A stretch of 64,000 nt of DNA. It comes from Pantoea deleyi. Its GTDB lineage: Bacteria > Pseudomonadota > Gammaproteobacteria > Enterobacterales > Enterobacteriaceae. This document shows, one piece after another, positions 8,474 to 15,609 of the stretch; within the stretch, counting starts at the first letter, position 1; the number at the start of each line of letters is the position of its first letter. The stretch is from positions 806,001 through 870,000 of the forward strand of contig NZ_CP071405.1 of assembly GCF_022647325.1 (NCBI RefSeq), in the 5' to 3' direction. The translations under genes and the position numbers were made by a program. The notes under the pieces are model-generated. The model did no database searches. It was not told where the DNA came from and saw only the letters and a program-made list of their open reading frames with translations.

Positions 8474-9390
8474 GTCAGGCGCGCGGCGATACGGGCCGGA
8501 AAGTCAGCCACCTGCTGCTGCAGGTGGCTGACAAAGGCATCAACCAACGCCGAAGCGGGGCGATGCCGTGGCCTTACCAGGCTGACGGTAAAGGGCACCG
8601 CCACGCTGAACTGACGCATCACCACACCGCTGTCGGCGTAATCCAGCGCCGTCAGCGGATTCACGATCGAAATCCCCACACCCGCTCTGACCATCGCACA
8701 CACGGAGGCCGCGCTGTGCGTCTCCATCACCATACGTCGTTCGACCCCCTGCTCCTGAAAGAGCGTATCCAGCAGCTGGCGATAGCTGTCGCTGCGCGAC
8801 AGGCTGACATACTGTTCGCCCGCAAAATCGTGTGGCGTCAGCACGTCACGCTCACAGAGGGGATGCTGCTGCGGCAACACGCACACCTCATCGCAGGTCA
8901 GCAGGGCGAGGCGATCCGTACCGGCCGGGGCGTGCTGGGTTTCGGTTAAGCCGATGTCGTAGCGCTGCGCAGAGAGCCACTCTTCCAGCAGAGGCGACTC
9001 CTGCGGAATGACGTTCAGACTCACATCCGGATAGCGCTGCAAAAAAGGCTGGCACAGCGGTGGCAGCAGCGACTGCGAAAACACGGGCAGGCAGGCGATC
9101 GACAGCTCACCCTGGCGGAACTGGCGCAGCCCCTCGGCGGCCTCCATGATGCGGTCCAGCCCGTACCAGGAGCGCTGCACCTCTTCAAACAGACGCAGAC
9201 CCTGCACCGTGGGGTGCAGGCGACCGCGTACCCGGGTAAACAGCGCCAGCCCCAGCTGCTGCTCCAGACGTGCCAGTTCCCGGCTCACGGTCGGCTGCGA
9301 GGTGTGCAGCAGCGTGGCGGCCTGGGTCAGATTGCCGCTGGTCATCACCGCATGAAAGACCTCAATGTGCCGCCAGTTTATGTTTGCCAC
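8470..9390 (-). CDS. lysR: Transcriptional activator LysR
   Basis: Founding member of the LysR family; activates lysA when diaminopimelate is high and represses itself. The 306-residue product has the winged helix-turn-helix in its first 60 residues (NLTQAATLLHTSQPTVSRELARLE). The substrate-binding domain is strongly similar to E. coli LysR over long blocks such as RVRGRLHPTVQGLRLFEEV and THSAASVCAMVRAGVG. It is divergent from lysA across a 102-base gap that holds a CTAT-N11-ATAG motif at 9400-9418. That arrangement is diagnostic for LysR rather than another family member. Confidence 0.96.
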   Translation of the reverse strand: MANINWRHIEVFHAVMTSGNLTQAATLLHTSQPTVSRELARLEQQLGLALFTRVRGRLHPTVQGLRLFEEVQRSWYGLDRIMEAAEGLRQFRQGELSIACLPVFSQSLLPPLCQPFLQRYPDVSLNVIPQESPLLEEWLSAQRYDIGLTETQHAPAGTDRLALLTCDEVCVLPQQHPLCERDVLTPHDFAGEQYVSLSRSDSYRQLLDTLFQEQGVERRMVMETHSAASVCAMVRAGVGISIVNPLTALDYADSGVVMRQFSVAVPFTVSLVRPRHRPASALVDAFVSHLQQQVADFPARIAARLT

Positions 9391-9399
9391 AGCTACTTC

Positions 9400-9418
9400 C
9401 TATATCCATTCTGCATAG
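9400..9418. promoter_or_regulatory. LysR-type T-N11-A operator in the lysR-lysA gap
   Basis: CTAT (9400-9403), 11 bases, ATAG (9415-9418): a dyad with the T-N11-A core of LysR-family sites, 10 bases upstream of the lysR start and about 75 bases upstream of lysA. The position fits dual control of both genes. No binding data are available from sequence. Confidence 0.6.
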
Positions 9419-9492
9419 ATGCTATTAAAACAGATATTTTTCGCTATGGCTTGTTTCTGGCTTAATGCCGTTATCGCCACAGGAGAATTGCT

Positions 9493-10749
9493 ATGCCACG
9501 TCCTTTACAGAACACCGAAACCGCTCTCAACGCCGCGCACCTGCTGCCGCTGGCACGCCGTTATGCCGGGCCTTTCTGGGCTTACGATGCGCAGATTATT
9601 CAGGCGCGGATTGCCCAGCTGCAGGCGTTTGATGTGGTGCGCTTTGCGCAGAAAGCCTGCTCGAATATCCATATTCTGCGCCTGATGCGCGCGGCAGGCG
9701 TCAGGGTGGATTCGGTCTCTCTGGGCGAGATCGAGCGCGCGCTGGCCGCCGGTTATCAGCCGGGCGGTGATGAGATTGTCTTTACCGCCGATCTGTTTGA
9801 CCAGCCGACGCTGGAACGGGTCGCGGCGCTGAAGGTGCCGGTGAATGCCGGATCGATCGATATGCTGCATCAGCTGGGCGCGGTGTCTCCGGGACATGCG
9901 GTGTGGCTGCGGGTCAATCCAGGCTTTGGTCACGGCCACAGCCAGAAGACCAATACCGGCGGTGAAAACAGCAAGCATGGAATCTGGCACGGCGACCTGG
10001 AAGCGGCGCTGGCCGCAATTGCGCAGCATGGCCTGAAACTGGTGGGCATTCATATGCACATCGGTTCTGGCGTGGACTACGGGCATCTCCAGCAGGTGTG
10101 CGATGCGATGGTGGAACTGGTGATGGCCTCCGGTCAGGATCTGACGGCGATCTCCGCAGGCGGCGGGCTTTCTGTGCCGTACCGCTATGGCGAAGAGGCG
10201 ATCGATACCGCGCACTACTTCGGACTCTGGGATGCGGCACGCCAGCGCATCGCGCAGCATCTGGGCCACGCGGTCAAGCTGGAGATCGAACCGGGCCGCT
10301 TCCTGGTGGCCGAAGCGGGGGTGCTGGTGTCGCAGGTGCGGGCGGTGAAATCGATGGGCAGCCGTCACTTTGTGCTGGTCGACGCCGGTTTCAGTGATCT
10401 GATGCGTCCTTCGATGTACGGCAGCTATCACCATATCTCGCTGATGGCGGGTGACGAGCGGGCGATTGATGAGCAGCAGACCGTAGATACCGTGGTGGCA
10501 GGCCCGCTGTGCGAGTCGGGCGATGTCTTTACCCAGCTTGAGGGCGGCATGGTCGAGCCGCGCGCGCTTCCGGCGGCAAAGGTGGGCGATTATCTGGTCT
10601 TCCATGACACCGGTGCCTACGGCGCTTCGATGTCCTCTAACTACAACAGCCGTCCGCTGATCCCCGAAGTGCTGTTTGAGCAGGGCCAGCCGCGCGAAAT
10701 CCGCCGCGCGCAGACGATTCAGTCGTTGCTGGCACTGGAAATCGGCTAA
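9493..10749 (+). CDS. lysA: Diaminopimelate decarboxylase
   Basis: PLP enzyme of the alanine-racemase-fold decarboxylases that converts meso-diaminopimelate to L-lysine, the last step of lysine synthesis. The product is 418 residues. The PLP lysine is K54 in RFAQKACSNIHI. HMHIGSGVD binds cofactor phosphate, EPGRFLVAEAG follows, and the catalytic Cys lies in GPLCESGDVF near the C-terminus. It matches E. coli LysA (420) throughout. The start ATG 9493 follows ACAGGAG at 8-9 bases. It is divergent from its activator gene lysR. A GC-rich 6-bp hairpin at 10761-10778 without a T-tract may end the transcript. Confidence 0.97.
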   Translation: MPRPLQNTETALNAAHLLPLARRYAGPFWAYDAQIIQARIAQLQAFDVVRFAQKACSNIHILRLMRAAGVRVDSVSLGEIERALAAGYQPGGDEIVFTADLFDQPTLERVAALKVPVNAGSIDMLHQLGAVSPGHAVWLRVNPGFGHGHSQKTNTGGENSKHGIWHGDLEAALAAIAQHGLKLVGIHMHIGSGVDYGHLQQVCDAMVELVMASGQDLTAISAGGGLSVPYRYGEEAIDTAHYFGLWDAARQRIAQHLGHAVKLEIEPGRFLVAEAGVLVSQVRAVKSMGSRHFVLVDAGFSDLMRPSMYGSYHHISLMAGDERAIDEQQTVDTVVAGPLCESGDVFTQLEGGMVEPRALPAAKVGDYLVFHDTGAYGASMSSNYNSRPLIPEVLFEQGQPREIRRAQTIQSLLALEIG

Positions 10750-10891
10750 TCTCTCTCTCTGGCGGCCAGCGTGCCGCCTCAGCAGCGGGCTCTGTCACGC
10801 CTGCATCCGGAGAGAAAAGATCGCCTTTTCTGGCGCACACCTCGGCGATATCGTAAGCCCGGACCTGTGATCCCTTTCAGAGGAATTAACT

Positions 10892-11344
10892 GTGATGAAG
10901 ATCGTGTCGCTCAGCGAAGTGCCGCAGTTTGCCGATCAGATTACCGACTGGCAGTGGCGCGCCTTTGGTGACGCTGACAGCCGGGCGTTTTTCGCCAGCG
11001 TGGTTAACAGCAGCCTGAGCGGGGCAGAATTTCCAATCACCTTTGTTGCGATTGAGGCGGGCAGGGCGATCGGCACCGTCGGCTTCTGGCGCTGCGACCT
11101 CATCAGCCGTCAGGATCTTTTTCCCTGGCTGGCGGCTCTCTATGTGGATGAGCCGGCACGCGGCAGAGGCGTGAGTGAGGCGCTGCAGCAGCATGTCATC
11201 GCATGGGCACAGAAACAGGGCTATCCGCGTTTGTGGCTGTGGTCCACCTTCACGGGCTACTATGAACGGTTTGGCTGGCGGCCACAGGGGGAAGCGCTGG
11301 AGTATCCTGATAAGCCGGTCACGCTCTACTGCCGCGACCTGTGA
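10892..11344 (+). CDS. GNAT-family N-acetyltransferase, substrate unknown
   Basis: A single-domain GNAT protein of 150 residues. The acetyl-CoA-binding strand-loop-helix is visible as ALYVDEPARGRGVSEAL (residues about 85-101, R-G-R-G pyrophosphate loop). The C-terminal YYERFGWRPQG segment is the usual GNAT beta-bulge and last strand. The start is GTG 10892 (7 bases after GAGGA) or ATG 10895 directly behind it; both are plausible. It sits alone between lysA and the convergent tas gene. It resembles uncharacterised enterobacterial acetyltransferases; neither a protein nor a small-molecule target can be assigned. Confidence 0.82.
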   Translation: MMKIVSLSEVPQFADQITDWQWRAFGDADSRAFFASVVNSSLSGAEFPITFVAIEAGRAIGTVGFWRCDLISRQDLFPWLAALYVDEPARGRGVSEALQQHVIAWAQKQGYPRLWLWSTFTGYYERFGWRPQGEALEYPDKPVTLYCRDL

Positions 11345-11380
11345 AAGAGGCCAGCCACCGACGGTAGCTGGCAGGCACGA

Positions 11381-12421
11381 TCAGGGTGCCGGATAGGTAT
11401 AACGACGATGGATCGCCTCAATACCCTCCAGGATCTCTGCGTTTAAGGTCAGATTAAAACTGTCGATATTCATCTGCAGCTGTTCAGGCGTGGTCGCGCC
11501 CAGCAGCGTGCTGGCCACAAACGGCTGCTGACGCACATAGGCGAGCGCCATCTGCGACGGATCGATCTGATGCTGCTGAGCCAGAGCCACATATTCGGCA
11601 ATCGCCTGTTGTGACTGCTCACCGCTGTAACGGGTAAAGCGGCTGAACAGCGTATTGCGCGCGCCCGCAGGCTGTGCGCCATTGAGATATTTGCCGCTCA
11701 GCGTACCAAAGGCCAGGCTGGAATAGGCGAGCAGCTCAACACCTTCATGCTGGCTGATCTCGGCCAGACCCACCTCAAAGCTGCGGTTCAGCAGGCTGTA
11801 GGGATTCTGGATGCTGACGATACGCGGCAGCTCATGTTTCTCCGCCAGCTGCAGGTAACGCATCACGCCCCACGCGGTTTCGTTCGACACGCCGATATAC
11901 CGGATTTTACCGGCGCGCACCTGTTCGGTCAGCGCTTCCAGCGTCTCCAGCAGCGTCACCTGCGCGGTAGTTTCGCTGTACTGATAGCCGAGCTTGCCAA
12001 AAAAGTTGGTCTGGCGCTGCGGCCAGTGCAGCTGGTAGAGATCCAGGTAGTCGGTGTTCAGGCGTTTCAGGCTGGCGTCGAGCGCGGCACGGATATTTTT
12101 ACGGTCCAGCGCCATATCCGGACGGATTGATGCATCGCTGCCGCGCGTTGGCCCGGCAACTTTGCTGGCCAGAATGATTTTGTCACGGCAGCCGCGCTGT
12201 TTAAGCCAGCTGCCAATATAGCGTTCAGTCAGACCCTGGGTTTCCGGGCGCGGCGGCACCGGATACATCTCGGCAGTATCAATCAGGTTGATGCCGGAAC
12301 GGATAGCCAAATCCAGCTGAGCATGCGCGTCGGCTTCGCTGTTCTGTTCGCCAAACGTCATAGTGCCCAGTCCCAGCTGACTCACTTCCAGCGTGCTGTG
12401 GGGAATACGATGATAGTGCAT
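11381..12421 (-). CDS. tas: Aldo/keto reductase Tas
   Basis: NADP(H)-dependent aldo/keto reductase with a TIM-barrel fold, related to the potassium-channel beta subunit branch. The E. coli homologue was found as a suppressor of tyrosine auxotrophy and its physiological substrate is unsettled. The product from ATG 12421 is 346 residues, matching E. coli Tas (346). Visible are the barrel start YHRIPHSTLEVSQLGLGTMTFG, the catalytic-tyrosine region DTAEMYP, and KIRYIGVSNETAWG. A longer frame starting at 12520 is not used: AGGAAG stands 6-8 bases before ATG 12421. It is downstream of mutH-ygdQ-ygdR in the E. coli order. Confidence 0.94.
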   Translation of the reverse strand: MHYHRIPHSTLEVSQLGLGTMTFGEQNSEADAHAQLDLAIRSGINLIDTAEMYPVPPRPETQGLTERYIGSWLKQRGCRDKIILASKVAGPTRGSDASIRPDMALDRKNIRAALDASLKRLNTDYLDLYQLHWPQRQTNFFGKLGYQYSETTAQVTLLETLEALTEQVRAGKIRYIGVSNETAWGVMRYLQLAEKHELPRIVSIQNPYSLLNRSFEVGLAEISQHEGVELLAYSSLAFGTLSGKYLNGAQPAGARNTLFSRFTRYSGEQSQQAIAEYVALAQQHQIDPSQMALAYVRQQPFVASTLLGATTPEQLQMNIDSFNLTLNAEILEGIEAIHRRYTYPAP

Positions 12422-12514
12422 TGCCAGCTTCCTTTTCTTTATGGAACGGAATGTTGTGTCCTCAGGGACTATAGCGCGAGCAACGGCGGGGAAGGAAGGG
12501 GGAAAAGGCGGGGA

Positions 12515-12550
12515 AATCACCTGTCAGCGGGGAAGCAGTGGCAGGTGATT
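12515..12550 (-). terminator. Stem-loop after ygdR
   Basis: A perfect 9-bp stem AATCACCTG/CAGGTGATT with an 18-base loop between the ygdR stop and the tas start. In the ygdR direction it is followed by a short run ATTTCC. A weak terminator or attenuator before tas is possible. Confidence 0.4.
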
Positions 12551-12561
12551 AAATCAGGCAC

Positions 12562-12783
12562 TTAACGTTCAATGATCGTTGAGACCTCGTCACTGTTAAT
12601 CTGTACGGCATGGCCCGTCTGATCGGTGTATTCCACCAGGCCCGTCTCTTTATCGATGCTGGGTTTGCCTTCGGTCATGATCATCCGGCCATCTTTGGTT
12701 GCCATAACATAATCAGAACTGCATCCACTCAAACCTGCTGCGATCATTACTATCAGTGCTGCGCCAGCCAACCCTCTCATCAC
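12562..12783 (-). CDS. ygdR: Small DUF903 lipoprotein YgdR
   Basis: A short outer-membrane-type lipoprotein of unknown function. The N-terminal hydrophobic segment ends in the lipobox GLSGC, and a compact beta domain ([14 protein letters not shown], then [10 protein letters not shown] and QINSDEV) follows. Length and sequence match E. coli YgdR (72). The start is GTG 12783 or the adjoining ATG 12780, with GAGGA upstream. Its paralogue ygdI lies at 40880 in this window. It is in the mutH-ygdQ-ygdR-tas order, but a strong hairpin at 12872 separates it from ygdQ. Confidence 0.93.
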   Translation of the reverse strand: MMRGLAGAALIVMIAAGLSGCSSDYVMATKDGRMIMTEGKPSIDKETGLVEYTDQTGHAVQINSDEVSTIIER

Positions 12784-12871
12784 GCCTTATCCTCACAAAT
12801 CGTCAATTGCAAAAAGTGTAGTAATAAATGGTTTTGCCGGCGGGGTTAATCGAAAGAATCTGAAAATAACC

Positions 12872-12889
12872 GGGCGAGCAGGCTCGCCC
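12872..12889 (-). terminator. Hairpin after ygdQ
   Basis: Stem GGGCGAG/CTCGCCC with a CAGG tetraloop, 10 bases after the ygdQ stop, followed on the minus strand by GGTTATTTTC. Probably the ygdQ terminator. Confidence 0.65.
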
Positions 12890-12898
12890 TTGACTTTC

Positions 12899-13609
12899 TC
12901 AGGCGTGCTTTTTCTTACTGCGCATCAGATTAAGGCACTCAACCGCCATTGAGAAGAACATGGCGAAATAAATGTAACCTTTTGGTACGTGCACCGCAAA
13001 ACTCTCCAGAATCAGGGTAAAACCGACCAGAATCAGGAAAGAGAGCGCCAGCATTTTCACAGACGGATGGCGGTCGACGAACTCACCAATGGCCCGTGCG
13101 GCAAACATCATCATCATCACGGCAATCACAACCGCCGCCATCATGATGAACAGATGATCGGAGAGGCCGATAGCGGTGATGACGGAGTCGAGACTGAAAA
13201 TGATGTCGAGCATCATGATCTGCACAATCGCGCCCAGGAAGGAATGTACGCGGGTGTTATGTTCGCCTTCGCTGCCCTCAATCGTCTCATGGATCTCCAT
13301 GCTCGACTTCCACAGCAGGAACAGGCCACCGAACAGCAGGATCAGATCGCGCGCGGAGAAGGGGTGATCCATCAGCGTAAACAGCGGGTTCGTCAGACGC
13401 GCGACCCACGCAATGGACGCCAGCAGGCCCAGACGCATTAACATCGCGCCCATCAGACCGATGCGGCGTGCGCTGGCTTGCTGATGTTTCGGCAGTTTCG
13501 CGACCACCAGTGACAGGAAAATGATGTTATCAATACCCAGCACCACCTCAAGGATGGTCAGGGTACCCAGCGCCAGCCAGGCATTGGGATCAGAAATCCA
13601 CTCAAACAT
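12899..13609 (-). CDS. ygdQ: TerC-family integral membrane protein YgdQ
   Basis: A polytopic inner-membrane protein of the TerC family, members of which have been linked to metal-ion handling; its own substrate is not established. 236 residues from ATG 13609 (E. coli YgdQ has 237). About seven hydrophobic segments carry the conserved intramembrane acidic motifs VLGIDNIIFLSL (near residue 26) and LDIIFSLDSVITA (near residue 130). A TTG four codons upstream lies directly on the AGGA and is not a good start. The gene is 98 bases downstream of mutH on the same strand. Confidence 0.92.
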   Translation of the reverse strand: MFEWISDPNAWLALGTLTILEVVLGIDNIIFLSLVVAKLPKHQQASARRIGLMGAMLMRLGLLASIAWVARLTNPLFTLMDHPFSARDLILLFGGLFLLWKSSMEIHETIEGSEGEHNTRVHSFLGAIVQIMMLDIIFSLDSVITAIGLSDHLFIMMAAVVIAVMMMMFAARAIGEFVDRHPSVKMLALSFLILVGFTLILESFAVHVPKGYIYFAMFFSMAVECLNLMRSKKKHA

Positions 13610-13707
13610 ACCGACATTCAATCCTAAACGAAAAGTAAACGGCGATTATACGCATTCGGTTCGCCGATCTCCCGCAAAATTGCGGCCCTGTCGGCGTGAG
13701 AGGCGAT

Positions 13708-14385
13708 TCAGAGCAGAAAATGGCGCGCCAGCAGCGGGCCGGTAAAACTCTTTTTGAGGTAAAAGCCGCGCGGCAGGGTCAGGATCGGCTGGCCCTGGTC
13801 GCCGATCCCTTCGGTCAGCGCTTTACTGTTGGCGGCCTTGGGACGGATCTGCAGCCAGGCGCCGTGTCGTGCCGTGATCTGCTCGACGCGTCCCAGCACG
13901 ATCATATCCATCAGCTCTTCCCAGTCCTGGCGCAGCATCTCATCTTCCTGCTCGTCCGGGCTCCATAGCAGTGGCGCGCCGACGCGGCGTTCCCGCAGCG
14001 GGATTGCGCGTTCGCCTTCCACCGGGATCCAGAGCACGCGGGCCAGCTTGTGGCGGACATGGCTGGTCTGCCAGGTGACGCCGCTGTTACCGGTCAGCGG
14101 TGCGACGCAGACAAAGGTGGTTTCCAGCGGTTTACCCTGTGCATCAATCGGGATGGTTTTCAGTTCGATGCCCAGATGCGCAAAATCCTGTTCCGCTTTG
14201 CTGCCGGCGCTGGCGCCGAGGTGCCACTCCAGCAGCATGCCGACCCAGCCTTTATCGCGTTTCAGATCGGCAGGCATCGGCAGGCCCGCGCGTGCAGCCA
14301 GCGTTTCCAGGGTAAATCCGGCTAAAGCCTGGGCGCGTGCCAGCAGGCTGGTTTCATCTTCGGGTGGTCTGGGCTGGTGACTCAT
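13708..14385 (-). CDS. mutH: DNA mismatch repair endonuclease MutH
   Basis: Nicks the unmethylated strand at hemimethylated GATC sites after activation by MutS and MutL. 225 residues (E. coli 229). The type II restriction-like active site D-x6-E-x-K is Asp67, Glu74, Lys76, with Glu53 in the preceding helix. LKRDKGWVG near residue 41 and [18 protein letters not shown] are family hallmarks, and the C-terminal [19 protein letters not shown] tail is needed for MutL contact in E. coli. Its presence implies Dam methylation in the organism. It is divergent from rppH across the DnaA-box region. Confidence 0.97.
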   Translation of the reverse strand: MSHQPRPPEDETSLLARAQALAGFTLETLAARAGLPMPADLKRDKGWVGMLLEWHLGASAGSKAEQDFAHLGIELKTIPIDAQGKPLETTFVCVAPLTGNSGVTWQTSHVRHKLARVLWIPVEGERAIPLRERRVGAPLLWSPDEQEDEMLRQDWEELMDMIVLGRVEQITARHGAWLQIRPKAANSKALTEGIGDQGQPILTLPRGFYLKKSFTGPLLARHFLL

Positions 14386-15069
14386 GTTACCTACTCGCGA
14401 TGGTTAAAAAACAGACAGAGGCGGACAGCGAAAACGCCGGATAAAGAGAAACCGTCTCCGGGATCGATAATAACATGATAGATCGTGCTTTTTTTACTGC
14501 GGTGGTCTCGCATCCTCCACAGGCCCGGCGGGTTATCCCAGCTTACCCGCAACAATGAACAGGATCTCCAGCCCGGTTATCCACAGAAAAGTGGGATAAC
14601 CCCCCGTGGTGTGCGGTACTGGTTCCATTTACAGCCTTGACTTTTCACGATCTGCGCATAATTTCACCGCTCTGACCTGACTCTGAACAATTATCTGTGG
14701 ATAAAAAAGGCGGTGGCTAAATTTTGACCATTTGTCAGCTGCCGCAAAAATATTCGCTGTCGGTAAAAAAAAGACGGATGGCGATTATGAAATTAAAGAG
14801 AGTAAAATCATATGTATAGGTAATTATAACGTTCCTGCTCTGCAGCCCCTGGCCGGGGGGTTATTCAGTTAACTCCCGCGTTCTGCACAAAGCTATCCAC
14901 AGAAATAGTGAATAAGATCGATCTTTTTTGCGGTTGTTGTTTATAACTTCGCGCTTTTCTGTGAGTTATCCCGATAAACAGGGCGCAACCCCTCATGAAT
15001 CCAGTGGTTTACCGCCTGTAAGGAGTGTGAAACAATCAGCGCATTCAAATTTTGCTTTGAGGTAGTCCG
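14386..15069. other. Long mutH-rppH intergenic region
   Basis: 684 bases without a credible gene. It is visibly more AT-rich than the flanking genes and carries several TTATCCACA-like boxes, a run of A near 14765 and a T-rich tract near 14925. It holds both divergent promoters and the DARS2 candidate listed separately. Confidence 0.7.
14525..14910. promoter_or_regulatory. Candidate DARS2 (DnaA-reactivating sequence)
   Basis: In E. coli, DARS2 lies exactly between mutH and rppH (nudH). It is an array of DnaA boxes with IHF and Fis sites that promotes ADP-to-ATP exchange on DnaA and so controls replication timing. Here the same gap holds perfect boxes TTATCCACA at 14577-14585 (plus) and 14696-14704 (minus), a near-perfect CTATCCACA at 14893-14901 (plus), and two weaker ones, TTATCCCAG at 14533-14541 and TTATCCCAC on the minus strand at 14592-14600. 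The outer limits are approximate. I could not identify the IHF and Fis sites with confidence. Confidence 0.72.
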
Positions 15070-15597
15070 GTGATCGATGATGATGGCTACCGCCCGAATG
15101 TTGGTATCGTAATCTGTAACCGGCAGGGACAAGTGTTATGGGCCAGGCGCTTTGGACAGCACTCCTGGCAATTTCCTCAGGGAGGCATCAATCCCGGTGA
15201 AACCGCAGAACAGGCGATGTATCGCGAACTGTTCGAAGAGGTCGGATTACACCGGAAGGATGTGCGAATACTTGCTTCTACCCGTAACTGGTTGCGTTAC
15301 AAGTTGCCAAAACGTTTGGTGCGTTGGGACACAAAGCCGGTATGTATCGGCCAGAAACAGAAGTGGTTTCTCTTGCAGTTAATGTGTAATGACGCGGATA
15401 TCAACGTGCAGCACAGCAGCACGCCGGAGTTCGACGGCTGGCGCTGGGTCAGTTTCTGGTATCCGGTACGTCAGGTTGTCTCCTTCAAGCGCGACGTCTA
15501 CCGTCGGGTGATGAAGGAATTCGCTGGCGTGGTAATGACTATGCAGGAGAGTGCGGGGCAGCGAAATAATCCTGCCCATCGACGTAAGAGAGGATAG
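15070..15597 (+). CDS. rppH: RNA pyrophosphohydrolase RppH
   Basis: Nudix hydrolase that removes phosphates from 5'-triphosphate mRNA ends, preparing transcripts for RNase E. 175 residues (E. coli 176). The Nudix box G-x5-E-x7-REUxEExGU is at residues 38-60 (G38 to L60, with RELFEEVGL). The start is GTG 15070 with GAGGT 5-9 bases upstream, giving [12 protein letters not shown] exactly as in E. coli. The C-terminal basic tail RRKRG is conserved. ptsP follows after 12 bases and is probably co-transcribed. Confidence 0.97.
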   Translation: MIDDDGYRPNVGIVICNRQGQVLWARRFGQHSWQFPQGGINPGETAEQAMYRELFEEVGLHRKDVRILASTRNWLRYKLPKRLVRWDTKPVCIGQKQKWFLLQLMCNDADINVQHSSTPEFDGWRWVSFWYPVRQVVSFKRDVYRRVMKEFAGVVMTMQESAGQRNNPAHRRKRG

Positions 15598-15609
15598 GCC
15601 ACGCCCTTT

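Noticed and set aside
9391..9492. Lysine riboswitch upstream of lysA
   Set aside because: The gap is only 102 bases and holds none of the conserved L-box elements; control is by LysR.
9505..10605. 366-codon minus-strand frame opposite lysA
   Set aside because: Shadow frame of lysA; no recognisable protein content.
12515..12550. Possible OmrA/OmrB sRNA near tas
   Set aside because: In E. coli those sRNAs lie between aas and galR, which are absent here, and no matching sequence is seen.
14941..15132. 63-codon minus-strand frame across the rppH start
   Set aside because: Overlaps the rppH start and the DARS2 region; no family resemblance.
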